Shown here: in pieces, positions 1 through 9,433 of the stretch
Layout: each line of letters begins with the position of its first letter
Numbering within the stretch: position 1 is the first letter of the stretch
NCBI RefSeq assembly: GCF_035514885.1
Contig: NZ_DATJCH010000005.1
Coordinates: 186,001-250,000, forward strand
Source of the DNA: Albibacterium sp035514885
Lineage (GTDB): Bacteria > Bacteroidota > Bacteroidia > Sphingobacteriales > Sphingobacteriaceae
Direction of reading: 5' to 3'
Length of the DNA: 64,000 bases
The notes under the pieces: generated by a model
What the model saw: only the letters and a program-made list of their open reading frames with translations
The model's database searches: none
Told to the model about the DNA's origin: nothing
Made by a program: the position numbers and the translations under genes

Positions 1-1
1 C

Positions 2-304
2 GATACCGGTAGTTTAGCCATTGGTGGAATTATTGCTGCCTTTGCTATTATGATTCGGAAAGAGCTGCTTATCCCAGTTCTCTGTGGTGTTTTTCTTATT
101 GAATTGGTATCTGTGATTGTTCAGGTTTCTTATTTCAAATATACAAAACGAAAATATGGTGAGGGAGTAAGAGTGTTTTTGATGTCACCCTTGCATCACC
201 ATTTTCAGAAGAAAGGCTATCATGAATCAAAAATTGTAACACGCTTTTGGATTATTGGAATATTGCTGGCAATTATAACTATTGTAACTCTTAAGATTCG
301 ATAA
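2..304 (+). CDS. mraY: Phospho-N-acetylmuramoyl-pentapeptide-transferase MraY, C-terminal part
   Basis: This is the last 100 residues of the integral membrane enzyme that joins UDP-MurNAc-pentapeptide to undecaprenyl phosphate to make lipid I. The reading frame is open from base 2, where it reads DTGSLAIGG, the conserved Asp-containing MraY motif. The HHHFQKKG motif, also typical of MraY, follows near the C-terminus. A hydrophobic segment before SPLHHHF and another at the end are the last membrane helices. The gene starts upstream of the window, so the first in-frame ATG at 50 is internal. murD begins 2 bases after the stop, which supports co-transcription within the division cluster. Confidence 0.95.
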   Translation, partial: DTGSLAIGGIIAAFAIMIRKELLIPVLCGVFLIELVSVIVQVSYFKYTKRKYGEGVRVFLMSPLHHHFQKKGYHESKIVTRFWIIGILLAIITIVTLKIR

Positions 305-306
305 TT

Positions 307-1680
307 ATGTTAAGTGAAGAACAACATATAGAACAGTCTGCTAAGAAATTAGTCGTTTTAGGAGCAGGAGAGAGTGGAGTTGGCGCAGCCATACTTGCCA
401 AACAGAAGGGGTATGATGTGTTTGTGTCAGATTCGGGAATAATTAATGAAGAATATAAAAAACAGCTTATAGATATCAGTATTGACTTTGAGGAGGGCTC
501 TCATACCGAGAGTCGGATTTTAAATGCGGATATAATTGTGAAGAGTCCAGGTATTCCACAAAAAGCTACAATCGTTAAAAAAGTAAGAGAAAGAGAGATT
601 GAAGTATTATCCGAGATTGAATTTGCAGCTCGATATACTTCAGCGAAGTTGATTTGTATAACAGGCTCTAATGGAAAATCCACTACCTCTACTCTGACCT
701 GGTTTATTTTAAATAAGGCAGGATTGAATGTTGGTTTAGCTGGAAATATCGGAAAAAGTTTTGCTTTACAAGTAGCGAATGAAAATTTTGATTATTACGT
801 TCTTGAAATAAGCAGTTTCATGCTTGATGATATGACTCAATTAAAGGCTGATTTCGCTGTACTGTTAAATATAACACCCGATCATCTGGATCGATACGAT
901 TATAAAATGGAGAACTACGTTGAATCTAAATTTAAGATTATCCAGAATCAGCAGGAAGAGGATTTCTTTATTTATGATATGGATGACGAAGAGATTCTAA
1001 ATGGATTAACAAAGTATAAAAGCAAAGCAACTTATATTCCATTTAGCCAGCAAAGAATACTCGAGCAAGGCGCTTTTCTGGATGAGAATAGTACAATAAA
1101 TATAAAAGTTACTAACCAACCTACATTTACTATGTCAATAAATGAATTGGCCCTACAGGGAAAACATAATGTGTATAATAATATGGCTTCGGGCATTGTC
1201 GCGAAAGTATTGGAGCTGAGAAATGAATCTATTCGGGAGAGTATGGGTGAATATCAAAATATTGCTCATCGGTTGGAGCATGTTGCTCAGATTGCCGGGA
1301 TAAATTTTATAAACGATTCAAAGGCTACTAATGTAAATTCTGTATGGTATGCTTTAGAGAGTATGCCAGCGAATGTTGTTTTGATTATGGGAGGAGTGGA
1401 TAAAGGAAATGATTATAACATTCTAAAGGATTTGATTCATAGTAAGGTAAGTGCAATAGTTTGTATAGGGAAGGATAATGCTCGTATTCATGAAGCATTT
1501 GATGATGAAACAGAAGCTATTGTAAATACAAATTCTATGAAAGAGGCTGTTACATTAGCTTACCATTTAGCAAAGAAAGGAGATACAGTATTGCTTTCTC
1601 CGGCGTGTGCAAGTTTCGATTTGTTTAAAAATTATGAAGACCGCGGAGATCAATTTAAAGCTGCTGTTCGCGAATTATAG
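307..1680 (+). CDS. murD: UDP-N-acetylmuramoylalanine--D-glutamate ligase MurD
   Basis: MurD is the cytoplasmic ATP-dependent ligase that adds D-glutamate to UDP-MurNAc-L-Ala. The 457-residue length is normal for the family. The N-terminal Rossmann-like domain reads LVVLGAGESGVGAA (about residues 15-28). The ATP-binding loop TGSNGKSTT lies at about 119-127, and the late motifs INDSKATNVNS and LSPACASFDLF are those of MurD rather than MurC, MurE or MurF. It sits between mraY and ftsW, the standard order, with gaps of 2 and 18 bases, so it is almost certainly part of one long transcript. Confidence 0.97.
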   Translation: MLSEEQHIEQSAKKLVVLGAGESGVGAAILAKQKGYDVFVSDSGIINEEYKKQLIDISIDFEEGSHTESRILNADIIVKSPGIPQKATIVKKVREREIEVLSEIEFAARYTSAKLICITGSNGKSTTSTLTWFILNKAGLNVGLAGNIGKSFALQVANENFDYYVLEISSFMLDDMTQLKADFAVLLNITPDHLDRYDYKMENYVESKFKIIQNQQEEDFFIYDMDDEEILNGLTKYKSKATYIPFSQQRILEQGAFLDENSTINIKVTNQPTFTMSINELALQGKHNVYNNMASGIVAKVLELRNESIRESMGEYQNIAHRLEHVAQIAGINFINDSKATNVNSVWYALESMPANVVLIMGGVDKGNDYNILKDLIHSKVSAIVCIGKDNARIHEAFDDETEAIVNTNSMKEAVTLAYHLAKKGDTVLLSPACASFDLFKNYEDRGDQFKAAVREL

Positions 1681-1698
1681 CTATTAAAATTAAAGACA

Positions 1699-2865
1699 AT
1701 GGTAGATAGGATATTTAGCAAATTAAAGGGTGATCGGTGGATATGGATAATTGTGATTATTCTATCTATATGGTCGATGCTGGCTGTTTATAGTTCGGTA
1801 GGAACTTTGGCTTATAGGAATAGTAAAGGATCTGAAGTATACCTAATAAAACATACCTCTATGATAGTGGGAGGTTTTGCATTGATGTATTTTTCGCATT
1901 TGCTTGACTACCGATACTATGCTGGAATTTCGAAGATTCTGATGATTGTAACCATTCCAATTCTGTTATATACATTGGTTTTTGGAGAGACCATTAACGA
2001 TGCTAATCGCTGGGTTACTATTCCGGTAATAAATCAAACATTTCAGACTTCGGATTTGGCCAAATTGGCCTTAATAACTTTTTTGGCCAGAATGCTCACC
2101 AGAAAACAGAGTAATATTAAAGATGTGAAGAAGAGCTTTATTCCTGTGATGGGCTCTGTTTGTATAATTTTTGTGCTGATTGCTTGGGCGAATTTATCAA
2201 CCGCATTGATGTTGTTTGGTGTGAGTATCTTGTTGTTAATAATAGGGAGGATAAGCCTAAAGCAAATAGCCTTAGTTTGTGTAGGGGGAGGGCTGCTTCT
2301 TTTACTGGTAGTCTTTGTGGGTCCTCGTAGAGAAACATATATTTCTCGGGTTAATACTTATATGAATGGAGGAGATGCAGATCCTGATAAATCATATCAG
2401 GCTGATCATTCAAAGATAGCAATTGCTACAGGAGGGTTTTTTGGTAAAGGGCCTGGGAACAGTACAGAGAGGAACGTACTTCCTCATCCTTATTCGGATT
2501 TTATTTTTGCAATAATAGTTGAGGAGTATGGTGCTCTAGGTGCAATAGTATTAGTTTCCTTATATATCGTTTTTATGTATCGATGCATAAGGATTGTAAC
2601 GCAAAGTCCAAAGGCATTTGGTGCTTTATTGGCTGCTGGTTTAGGTTTTAGTTTAACTATACAAGCATTAGCAAACATGGCGGTTGCTGTAGGTTTAGGC
2701 CCAGTTACAGGTGTTCCTCTTCCCTTAGTAAGTATGGGTGGAACTTCCATTCTCTTTACAAGCGTTGCATTGGGTATCATATTGAGTGTTAGCAGAAATA
2801 TTGAAGAAGCAAAATTAGAATCTAATAAAAAGGTAATTGTGGGAGAGATTCCTGCAATAAGTTAA
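1699..2865 (+). CDS. ftsW: Lipid II polymerase / SEDS family protein FtsW
   Basis: FtsW is a polytopic inner-membrane SEDS protein that polymerises lipid II at the septum with its partner class B PBP. The 388-residue sequence has about ten hydrophobic segments. Family motifs include DANRWVTIP in the first half and, near the end, GLGPVTGVPLPLVSMGGTS, the FtsW/RodA signature. Its position between murD and murG favours FtsW over RodA. The last base of its stop codon is the first base of the murG ATG (TAATG), so the two genes are probably translationally coupled. Confidence 0.96.
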   Translation: MVDRIFSKLKGDRWIWIIVIILSIWSMLAVYSSVGTLAYRNSKGSEVYLIKHTSMIVGGFALMYFSHLLDYRYYAGISKILMIVTIPILLYTLVFGETINDANRWVTIPVINQTFQTSDLAKLALITFLARMLTRKQSNIKDVKKSFIPVMGSVCIIFVLIAWANLSTALMLFGVSILLLIIGRISLKQIALVCVGGGLLLLLVVFVGPRRETYISRVNTYMNGGDADPDKSYQADHSKIAIATGGFFGKGPGNSTERNVLPHPYSDFIFAIIVEEYGALGAIVLVSLYIVFMYRCIRIVTQSPKAFGALLAAGLGFSLTIQALANMAVAVGLGPVTGVPLPLVSMGGTSILFTSVALGIILSVSRNIEEAKLESNKKVIVGEIPAIS

Positions 2866-3992
2866 TGATTATGGGAACGGGCAAAAGAATAATAATCAGT
2901 GGTGGAGGAACAGGCGGACATATATTTCCGGCGGTATCAATTGCGCGTGCTTTACAAAGGATTGCACCTGATACAGAGATTTTATTCGTAGGAGCTCAAG
3001 GGCGAATGGAGATGGAAAAAGTTCCTGCTGCTGGTTTTAAAATTATCGGTTTGGATATCCAAGGATTTAATAGAAAGTCTTTGCTAAAGAATTGGAGTTT
3101 GCCTTTTAAACTATTAGGTAGTCTGAAAAAGGCAAATAAGATTTTACGCGATTTTAAACCACATGTTGCAGTAGGTGTTGGTGGTTATGCATCTGGTCCA
3201 CTTCTTTATGCCGCAGGAAATCAGAATATTCCCTACGTTATTCAGGAGCAGAATTCTTATGCAGGCATAACTAATAAAAAGCTAAGTAAGAAAGCAAATA
3301 AAATCTGTGTAGCATTCGAGAATATGGATAAGTTCTTTCCTGCTGATAAAATACTTGTAACGGGAAATCCAATACGTAAGGAATCTGTTGATATACAAGG
3401 AAAGCGAGAGGAAGCTTTACAGTTTTTTAATTTATCAGCAAGGAGAAAGACAGTTTTGTTAATAGGAGGAAGTTTAGGGTCTTTGACCTTAAATAATAGT
3501 GTATTTGAGGCGATTAATAAAATTATTGACGGGGATATTCAAATGATATGGCAGTGTGGCAATTATTATTACGAGTCATTTAAAAATAAACTTCCGGAAG
3601 CATACGAAAGTCAGATAAAATTATTTCCGTTTTTGCAGCGGATGGATTTAGCGTATGCGGCAGCGGATATAATTATCTCTAGAGCGGGGGCAGGAACAAT
3701 AGCAGAATTATGCGTTGTTGGAAAGCCTGTAGTATTAGTTCCTTCTCCAAATGTTGCAGAAGACCACCAGTCTGTAAATGCTAGAACGTTGGCTAATAAG
3801 AATGCTGCTGTTGTGGTGACAGATGATAGTGCTCGGGAGTTTTTAATAGATATAATAATAGAATTATTGAATAACGAGGTTCATTGTACAGATTTAGCTC
3901 TGAATATAATGAAAATGGCGGTTTATAATGCAGATGATGTGATAGCAAATGAAGTGTTAAAATTAGCAGAATTGAATAGAAATGAATATTGA
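2865..3992 (+). CDS. murG: UDP-GlcNAc--undecaprenyl-pyrophosphoryl-MurNAc-pentapeptide transferase MurG
   Basis: MurG is the membrane-associated GT28 glycosyltransferase that converts lipid I to lipid II. The N-terminal glycine-rich loop IISGGGTGGHIFPA binds the lipid acceptor side. The C-terminal donor-binding half has ISRAGAGTIAE followed by EDHQSVNA. At 375 residues it is full length. The start at 2865 overlaps the ftsW stop by one base; a second in-frame ATG at 2871 would give a protein two residues shorter and is equally possible. The 3' end overlaps murC by 11 bases. Confidence 0.96.
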   Translation: MIMGTGKRIIISGGGTGGHIFPAVSIARALQRIAPDTEILFVGAQGRMEMEKVPAAGFKIIGLDIQGFNRKSLLKNWSLPFKLLGSLKKANKILRDFKPHVAVGVGGYASGPLLYAAGNQNIPYVIQEQNSYAGITNKKLSKKANKICVAFENMDKFFPADKILVTGNPIRKESVDIQGKREEALQFFNLSARRKTVLLIGGSLGSLTLNNSVFEAINKIIDGDIQMIWQCGNYYYESFKNKLPEAYESQIKLFPFLQRMDLAYAAADIIISRAGAGTIAELCVVGKPVVLVPSPNVAEDHQSVNARTLANKNAAVVVTDDSAREFLIDIIIELLNNEVHCTDLALNIMKMAVYNADDVIANEVLKLAELNRNEY

Positions 3993-5343
3993 TCGAATTA
4001 AGAATGTTTATCTAATAGGTGTCGGTGGTATCGGAATGAGTGGACTTGCCCGGTATTTTCATCACCTTGGTTATTTGGTCAGTGGTTATGACAAGACAGA
4101 AACTATCTTGACAAGCGAGCTAATTGCTGAAGGTATTGGTATTGTTTTCGAAGATTCAGAAAATATTATTCCCTCTATATTTATAGAGAATGTTGATGAA
4201 ACTCTTGTAATATACACTCCTGCTGTACCGAAGGATTCAAAAATAGTTCAGGCATTTAAGCATTCGGGGCATATCCTTCATAAAAGATCAGAGGTTTTGG
4301 GTTTTATAAGTTCTAGTAAGTTTACAATTGCTATTGCTGGTACTCACGGAAAAACAACTACTTCAACACTTGTGGCTCATATTCTACAAGATAGTGGTTT
4401 TGATTGCTCTGCTTTTTTAGGAGGTATATCTATTAATTACGATTCAAATGTACTGTTTTCTTCAAGTAATATTATGGTCGTTGAGGCGGATGAATTTGAT
4501 CGTTCATTTTTGACGCTACATCCAGATATTGCTGTAGTAACTTCAATGGATGCTGATCATTTGGATATTTATGGCGATCATCAGCATCTTATTGATTCCT
4601 TTAGATTATTTATAGGTCAAGTTAAAGATGGTGGAACCCGCATAGTCCGTGAAGGTTTGGATCTTCCTGCTACCTGGTATTATGACATTGATGAGGGTGC
4701 AGATATATATGCTTCTAATATTCGAATAATTGAAGGGGATTTTTATTTTGATTATCATAATGGAGAAGACGCTATTAAGGATATTCAATTGGGTATTCCT
4801 GGCAGGCATAACGTTGGTAATGCAGTAGCTGCAATAGCAGCAGCAAAGGTATGCGGAGTTCCAGATGAGGCAATTAAACATGCTTTAGCACGCTTTAAAG
4901 GAATAAAACGCCGTTTTCAGTATATTGTTAAAAATAAACGTGAAATATATATCGATGATTATGCCCATCATCCCAAAGAATTAGAAGCTTGTTTTGAGGC
5001 TGTAAAGAGTATTTATCCGGATCACAAACTCACTGTTCTGTTTCAACCTCATTTATTTTCAAGAACACGTGATTTTATAGACGACTTTGCTAAAGTTTTA
5101 AGTTCTGATGGAATTGGTAAATTGATATTGTTACCTATATATCCAGCAAGGGAGATGCCTATTGATGGTGTATCATCAGAATGGTTGCTTGATAAGATAG
5201 AGTTATCGGATAAGGTATTGTTAAGTCCGGATGGTGCTCTCAAGTATATTAAAGAAGAACGTCCAGAGCTTATATTAACAGTAGGAGCTGGAGATATTGA
5301 TCGTTTGGTCAAACCTATAAAAGAAATTTTAACCAATGATTAG
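3982..5343 (+). CDS. murC: UDP-N-acetylmuramate--L-alanine ligase MurC
   Basis: MurC is the cytoplasmic ATP-dependent ligase that adds L-alanine to UDP-MurNAc, the first step of stem peptide assembly. The N-terminal dinucleotide-like fold starts VYLIGVGGIGMSGLARYF. The ATP loop reads AGTHGKTTTS at about residue 116, and YIDDYAHHPKE is a MurC hallmark. The 453-residue length fits. It overlaps murG by 11 bases and ftsQ by 8, so all three are read from one message. No ddl gene is present between murC and ftsQ. Confidence 0.96.
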   Translation: MNIDRIKNVYLIGVGGIGMSGLARYFHHLGYLVSGYDKTETILTSELIAEGIGIVFEDSENIIPSIFIENVDETLVIYTPAVPKDSKIVQAFKHSGHILHKRSEVLGFISSSKFTIAIAGTHGKTTTSTLVAHILQDSGFDCSAFLGGISINYDSNVLFSSSNIMVVEADEFDRSFLTLHPDIAVVTSMDADHLDIYGDHQHLIDSFRLFIGQVKDGGTRIVREGLDLPATWYYDIDEGADIYASNIRIIEGDFYFDYHNGEDAIKDIQLGIPGRHNVGNAVAAIAAAKVCGVPDEAIKHALARFKGIKRRFQYIVKNKREIYIDDYAHHPKELEACFEAVKSIYPDHKLTVLFQPHLFSRTRDFIDDFAKVLSSDGIGKLILLPIYPAREMPIDGVSSEWLLDKIELSDKVLLSPDGALKYIKEERPELILTVGAGDIDRLVKPIKEILTND

Positions 5344-6145
5344 GTGGATAAAAAATATAAGATGGAAGCGGATATTCTTGAGTATCCTGTGGCTTAGTTG
5401 CTTAGGAGGGCTAATTTTTTTAATGGGTTTTATATCTGTTAAGAGCAATAGCTTGGTTTGTAGTGATTTGCATATTGTTATTCCGGGTGAACAATCTTTC
5501 GTTATTCGTGAAGACATTGATCAATTATTGATGAAAGAACATGGAGAGATTTTAGGGAAAACGTTGGCAACACTACCTATTCATGAAATTGAAGGTGATC
5601 TTCAAGCAATTCCTTTTATTGAAGAGGCTAGAGTAAATGTAGATATGAATGGTGTAATGACTATAAATATTAAACAAAGAGAGGCTACTTTACGTGTTAT
5701 TAATGTGCGTGGGGAAGATTTTTATATAGATGAAAATGCCATTAAGTTTCCTTTATCTAAGCATTATGCGCCTAACGTTTTAGTAGCTAATGGCAATATA
5801 GTTGAAGAATTTGGATCAAATGCAGATAGTATTCAAACGTCACTGCTAACAGATATTTTTAGAACTGCTGAGTTTATACAGGCTGATTCTCTTTGGGATG
5901 ATCAGATAGAACAGTTGTATGTGAATGCAAATGGCGCGATAGAAATGGTTCCAAGAGTTGGAGACCAACAAATTATTTTGGGAAATGCAGATTCGTTACA
6001 AACGAAATTCAATAAGTTATTATTATTCTATAAACACATAGCCCCAACAGTTGGTTGGGATGTTTATAAAGCAGTGGATTTAAGTTTTGCAAATCAGCTA
6101 GTATGTACTAAAAAGGAAAATTTACTTAATAACAGCATTAATTAA
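5336..6145 (+). CDS. ftsQ: Cell division protein FtsQ/DivIB
   Basis: This is a bitopic inner-membrane divisome protein that links FtsB/FtsL to later division proteins. A short basic cytoplasmic tail (MIRWIKNIRWKR) is followed by one transmembrane helix at about residues 14-36. A periplasmic POTRA/FtsQ region follows, including INIKQREATLRV and the FYIDENAIKFPLS segment. FtsQ is poorly conserved in sequence, so the call rests on topology, length (269 aa) and its place between murC and ftsA. The start overlaps murC by 8 bases. Confidence 0.9.
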   Translation: MIRWIKNIRWKRIFLSILWLSCLGGLIFLMGFISVKSNSLVCSDLHIVIPGEQSFVIREDIDQLLMKEHGEILGKTLATLPIHEIEGDLQAIPFIEEARVNVDMNGVMTINIKQREATLRVINVRGEDFYIDENAIKFPLSKHYAPNVLVANGNIVEEFGSNADSIQTSLLTDIFRTAEFIQADSLWDDQIEQLYVNANGAIEMVPRVGDQQIILGNADSLQTKFNKLLLFYKHIAPTVGWDVYKAVDLSFANQLVCTKKENLLNNSIN

Positions 6146-6152
6146 TAGGGAT

Positions 6153-7496
6153 ATGGAAAAAAGAATTACAACCAGTATTGAAACTCCAATTGTTGTAGGA
6201 CTTGATATTGGTACTACAAAGATCTGTGTTACGGTTGGCAGACGTAGTGGAATCAATAAGATTGAAGTTTTAGGCGTAGGATATGCTGAATCTTCTGGAG
6301 TTAATAGAGGCATGGTTGCTAATATTCAGAAGACAGTTTCAAGCATAACACAAGCTGTTGAGGCTGCTAGCGTTCAGTCGAATGTGAATATAAATATTGT
6401 TCACGTTGGTATCGCCGGACAACATATCAAAAGTTTGCAGCATCGTGGTATATTGACAAGAAAGGATGATACTGAGATAAACCGTAAAGATATCGAGCAA
6501 CTTGTTGAAGATATGTATAAATTAGTTTTGCCTCCGGGTGAAGAAATCATTCATGTTTTACCTCAAGAGTTTACTATTGACAATGAGCCTGGAATTAAAG
6601 ATCCTATTGGTATGGCTGGTAGAAGAATGGAGGCGAATTTTCATATTATATCTGGACATGTTAGTGCAGTAAAGAATATTCAGAAGTGTGTAGCTAAAGC
6701 AAATCTAGAAGCTCAAGAGTTGATATTAGAACCTTTAGCATCATCTGAGGCTGTTTTAGATGAAGCAGAGAAAGATGCAGGTGTGGTACTAGTTGATATT
6801 GGTGGGGGAACAACAGATGTTGCAATTTTTCATGAAGGAATTATACGTCACACTGCCGTAATTCCTTTAGGAGGAAATATTGTAACAGAGGATATTAAAC
6901 AAGGCTGTTCTGTTCTAAGAAACCAAGCGGAACTTTTGAAGATTAGGTTTGGCTCAGCATTGGCAGATGAAAATCGTGATAATGAGATTATAAGTGTACC
7001 TGGTTTAAGAGGAAGGGATCATAAGGAAATCTCAGTGAAAAATCTTGCTTATATAATTCAGGCAAGAATGGAGGAAATCATTGAGCATGTATATTATGAA
7101 ATTAAATCTTCTGGATATGAGCGTAAATTAATTGGCGGAATCGTAATCACTGGTGGTGGTGCACAATTGAAGCATTTGGTTCAGCTAGTTGAATATGTAA
7201 CCGGATTGGATTGTCGTGTTGGTTTCCCAAATGAGCATTTGGCTAAAAATGAAGAATTACCAAAGAAGGTTTTTGATGAATTGAAGAGCCCGCTTTATGC
7301 TACTGGAATTGGATTGTTAATTAAAGGAATTGAAGCTGCTGAGTACAATTCTGATTCAAAAGAAAAACCTGGTAAACTTGATGTAGTGGGTATATCTGAA
7401 AGAGGTCGTTCTCGTTTCGGTTTTTTAGATCGAATAGTTAAATTTATCAGTGATGATAGCAACGTGAATGTAGATGATAAGGAATATACTAAGTAG
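6153..7496 (+). CDS. ftsA: Cell division protein FtsA
   Basis: FtsA is an actin-like ATPase that tethers FtsZ filaments to the inner membrane. The actin-fold signatures are present: IVVGLDIGTTKICVTVG near residue 14, VVLVDIGGGTTDVAIF in the middle and GGIVITGGGAQLKHL near residue 327. The C-terminus carries an amphipathic stretch, FGFLDRIVKFISDD, that may be the membrane-targeting helix, although a short acidic tail follows it. It begins 7 bases after ftsQ and is followed by 139 non-coding bases before ftsZ that hold the DnaA-box-like cluster. Confidence 0.95.
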   Translation: MEKRITTSIETPIVVGLDIGTTKICVTVGRRSGINKIEVLGVGYAESSGVNRGMVANIQKTVSSITQAVEAASVQSNVNINIVHVGIAGQHIKSLQHRGILTRKDDTEINRKDIEQLVEDMYKLVLPPGEEIIHVLPQEFTIDNEPGIKDPIGMAGRRMEANFHIISGHVSAVKNIQKCVAKANLEAQELILEPLASSEAVLDEAEKDAGVVLVDIGGGTTDVAIFHEGIIRHTAVIPLGGNIVTEDIKQGCSVLRNQAELLKIRFGSALADENRDNEIISVPGLRGRDHKEISVKNLAYIIQARMEEIIEHVYYEIKSSGYERKLIGGIVITGGGAQLKHLVQLVEYVTGLDCRVGFPNEHLAKNEELPKKVFDELKSPLYATGIGLLIKGIEAAEYNSDSKEKPGKLDVVGISERGRSRFGFLDRIVKFISDDSNVNVDDKEYTK

Positions 7497-7497
7497 T

Positions 7498-7557
7498 TTT
7501 TCCACATTTATCAATTTTTCCACAGTTTGAACATTTGTGGAAAACATTTGTGGAAAA
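7498..7557. promoter_or_regulatory. Cluster of four DnaA-box-like 9-mers between ftsA and ftsZ
   Basis: The 9-mer TTTTCCACA occurs at 7498-7506 and 7516-7524 on the plus strand. Its exact reverse complement TGTGGAAAA occurs at 7536-7544 and 7549-7557. It fits the relaxed DnaA box TTWTNCACA. The arrangement is two direct copies facing two inverted copies within 60 bases, starting one base after the ftsA stop and ending 78 bases before ftsZ. The same symmetry could form 9-10 bp RNA hairpins, so a role in transcript ending is an alternative. The match and arrangement are seen; DnaA binding is inferred. Confidence 0.6.
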
Positions 7558-7635
7558 ACCTTATTATTACATTAGAATAATTGAATAAAATAATAATATT
7601 TATATCGCTCAGCAAGAGTTAAATAAGGAATTGAT

Positions 7636-9321
7636 ATGGCAGAATTAAAGTTCGAAATGATCAAAGAGCAATCATCGATTATAAAAGTAATTGGTGTTGG
7701 AGGTGGAGGTGGTAACGCTGTTAACCATATGTATAAGCAAGGAATTAGTGGAGTAGATTTTATAATCTGTAATACCGATGCTCAAGCCCTTGAGTTAAGT
7801 CCGATACCTAATAAAGTTCAATTAGGTACTAGCTTAACGGAAGGTATGGGTGCTGGTTCTGATCCTGATGTGGGCGAAAACTCTGCCATAGAGAGTATTG
7901 AAGACATTAAACGCATGCTGGGCGTTAATACTAAAATGTTGTTTATAACTGCCGGAATGGGTGGAGGAACAGGAACAGGAGCAAGTCCGGTTTTAGCGAA
8001 AGCTGCTAGAGAGCTAGGAATTTTAACTGTAGCCATTGTGACTACTCCTTTTACTTTTGAGGGTAAGAGAAGACGTCTACAAGCTGAGGAAGGTCTGGCT
8101 GAATTAAAGAAATATGTAGATTCTTATTTAGTTATTTCGAATGATCGGTTGAGGGAAATTTTTGGTAATTTAACAATGGGCGCTGCCTTCGCTAAGGCTG
8201 ATGATATTTTAACAACTGCAGCCAAAGGTATTGCTGAGATCATTACTATCCCAGGTTATGTGAACGTTGATTTTAAAGATGTTAAAACTGTAATGAATGA
8301 TAGCGGAGTAGCTATTATGGGTAGTGATAAAGCTGAAGGAGAAGATCGCGCACAGAAAGCTGTCGAGGGTGCTTTAGCTTCACCTTTATTAAAGGATAAT
8401 GAAATAGAAGGTGCTCGTTACATTCTATTGAATATAACTTCTGGTAAGAAAGAAGTAACAATGGATGAAGTGACGATTATTACTGACTATATTCAGGGTC
8501 AGGCAGGAATGACTGCTGATCTAATTTGGGGAAATTGTGTGGATGAATCACTCGAGGATCATCTGTCTGTAACAATTATTGCAACTGGATTCCAGACTTC
8601 CGAAGATCGAATAAAGGAAGAACAGAACAAACGTGTCGAGATTCCTTTTGAAGAAGCTCCTCTGGTTCGTCCAGTGAATCAAATGAACACGACGTCTCAA
8701 ACTCAAGAATTGAAGGATAAAAACATTGTTGAGGTGGACGTGAAAGTGGAAAAACAGGAAACAGTAAAGGTTCAACCTATTGATTTATTTAGTCCGTTTT
8801 CAAAGAAACCGAATAATTTAAAAGCTGATTATGAAGCTAAAGAACCAATAGTTCGTCATACCCTAATTGAGGAAGAAGAAGTAGAGCAAGAGGAAGAAGT
8901 AGATATTAAGGATGGGTATGTTTTAAAGCAAAGTGAATCTGAGTTTCATTTTAAGCTTACAGACGAATATACTTCAGAGGAAAGTGCGTCATTGGATAGA
9001 CAAGAAACAATGCATTCTGATACTCCGTCTAGTAAGTCTGTTTCTAATCCAGATGCTAATCGCACAGAAGAGTCTGTTGAAGAGCAGCTAAGAAAAGCAA
9101 AAGAGCGCATTTTGCGTCTTAGAGATTTAGGTATAAAGTTAAGGTCTGCCAGTGGTTTGCAAGAGATTGAAAGTGAACCAGCATTTCGTCGTAAACAGAT
9201 GTCTTTAGATAACGTCGTTCATTCTTCAGAATCACATGTCTCAAGATTTACGCTTTCAAAGGATGATGAAGAGGGTGGTATAAGACCGAATAACAGCTTC
9301 TTACACGATAATGTAGATTAG
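7636..9321 (+). CDS. ftsZ: Cell division protein FtsZ with long C-terminal linker
   Basis: FtsZ is the tubulin-like GTPase that forms the division ring. The GTP-binding tubulin signature GGGTGTG is at about residues 109-115, following the glycine-rich GVGGGGGNAVNHM loop at about 20-32. The fold ends near residue 320. At 561 residues it is much longer than the roughly 380 of E. coli FtsZ. The extra length is an acidic, low-complexity linker (for example EEEEVEQEEEVD) leading to a conserved-looking tail that ends NNSFLHDNVD. AAGGA lies a few bases before the ATG. It is probably driven both from the upstream operon and from its own promoter in the 139-base gap. Confidence 0.97.
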   Translation: MAELKFEMIKEQSSIIKVIGVGGGGGNAVNHMYKQGISGVDFIICNTDAQALELSPIPNKVQLGTSLTEGMGAGSDPDVGENSAIESIEDIKRMLGVNTKMLFITAGMGGGTGTGASPVLAKAARELGILTVAIVTTPFTFEGKRRRLQAEEGLAELKKYVDSYLVISNDRLREIFGNLTMGAAFAKADDILTTAAKGIAEIITIPGYVNVDFKDVKTVMNDSGVAIMGSDKAEGEDRAQKAVEGALASPLLKDNEIEGARYILLNITSGKKEVTMDEVTIITDYIQGQAGMTADLIWGNCVDESLEDHLSVTIIATGFQTSEDRIKEEQNKRVEIPFEEAPLVRPVNQMNTTSQTQELKDKNIVEVDVKVEKQETVKVQPIDLFSPFSKKPNNLKADYEAKEPIVRHTLIEEEEVEQEEEVDIKDGYVLKQSESEFHFKLTDEYTSEESASLDRQETMHSDTPSSKSVSNPDANRTEESVEEQLRKAKERILRLRDLGIKLRSASGLQEIESEPAFRRKQMSLDNVVHSSESHVSRFTLSKDDEEGGIRPNNSFLHDNVD

Positions 9322-9385
9322 CACAGCATTTATATTAATAGAAGTATGCCTCATTGGACTGCCTAGTCTTATGATTAAAAAATCT

Positions 9386-9393
9386 TATATTTG
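9386..9393 (+). promoter_or_regulatory. Bacteroidota -7 box (TATATTTG) before the oxoamine synthase gene
   Basis: TATATTTG matches TAnnTTTG exactly. It lies inside the 5' end of the longest open reading frame, which starts with ATG at 9371. A transcript from here would begin near 9397, so it argues that translation starts at the TTG at 9434 and not at 9371. I see no good -33 element at the usual 19-21 base spacing. Confidence 0.45.
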
Positions 9394-9433
9394 TAAATCT
9401 ATTAATATTGTTTTAACAAAAAATAACTATACT

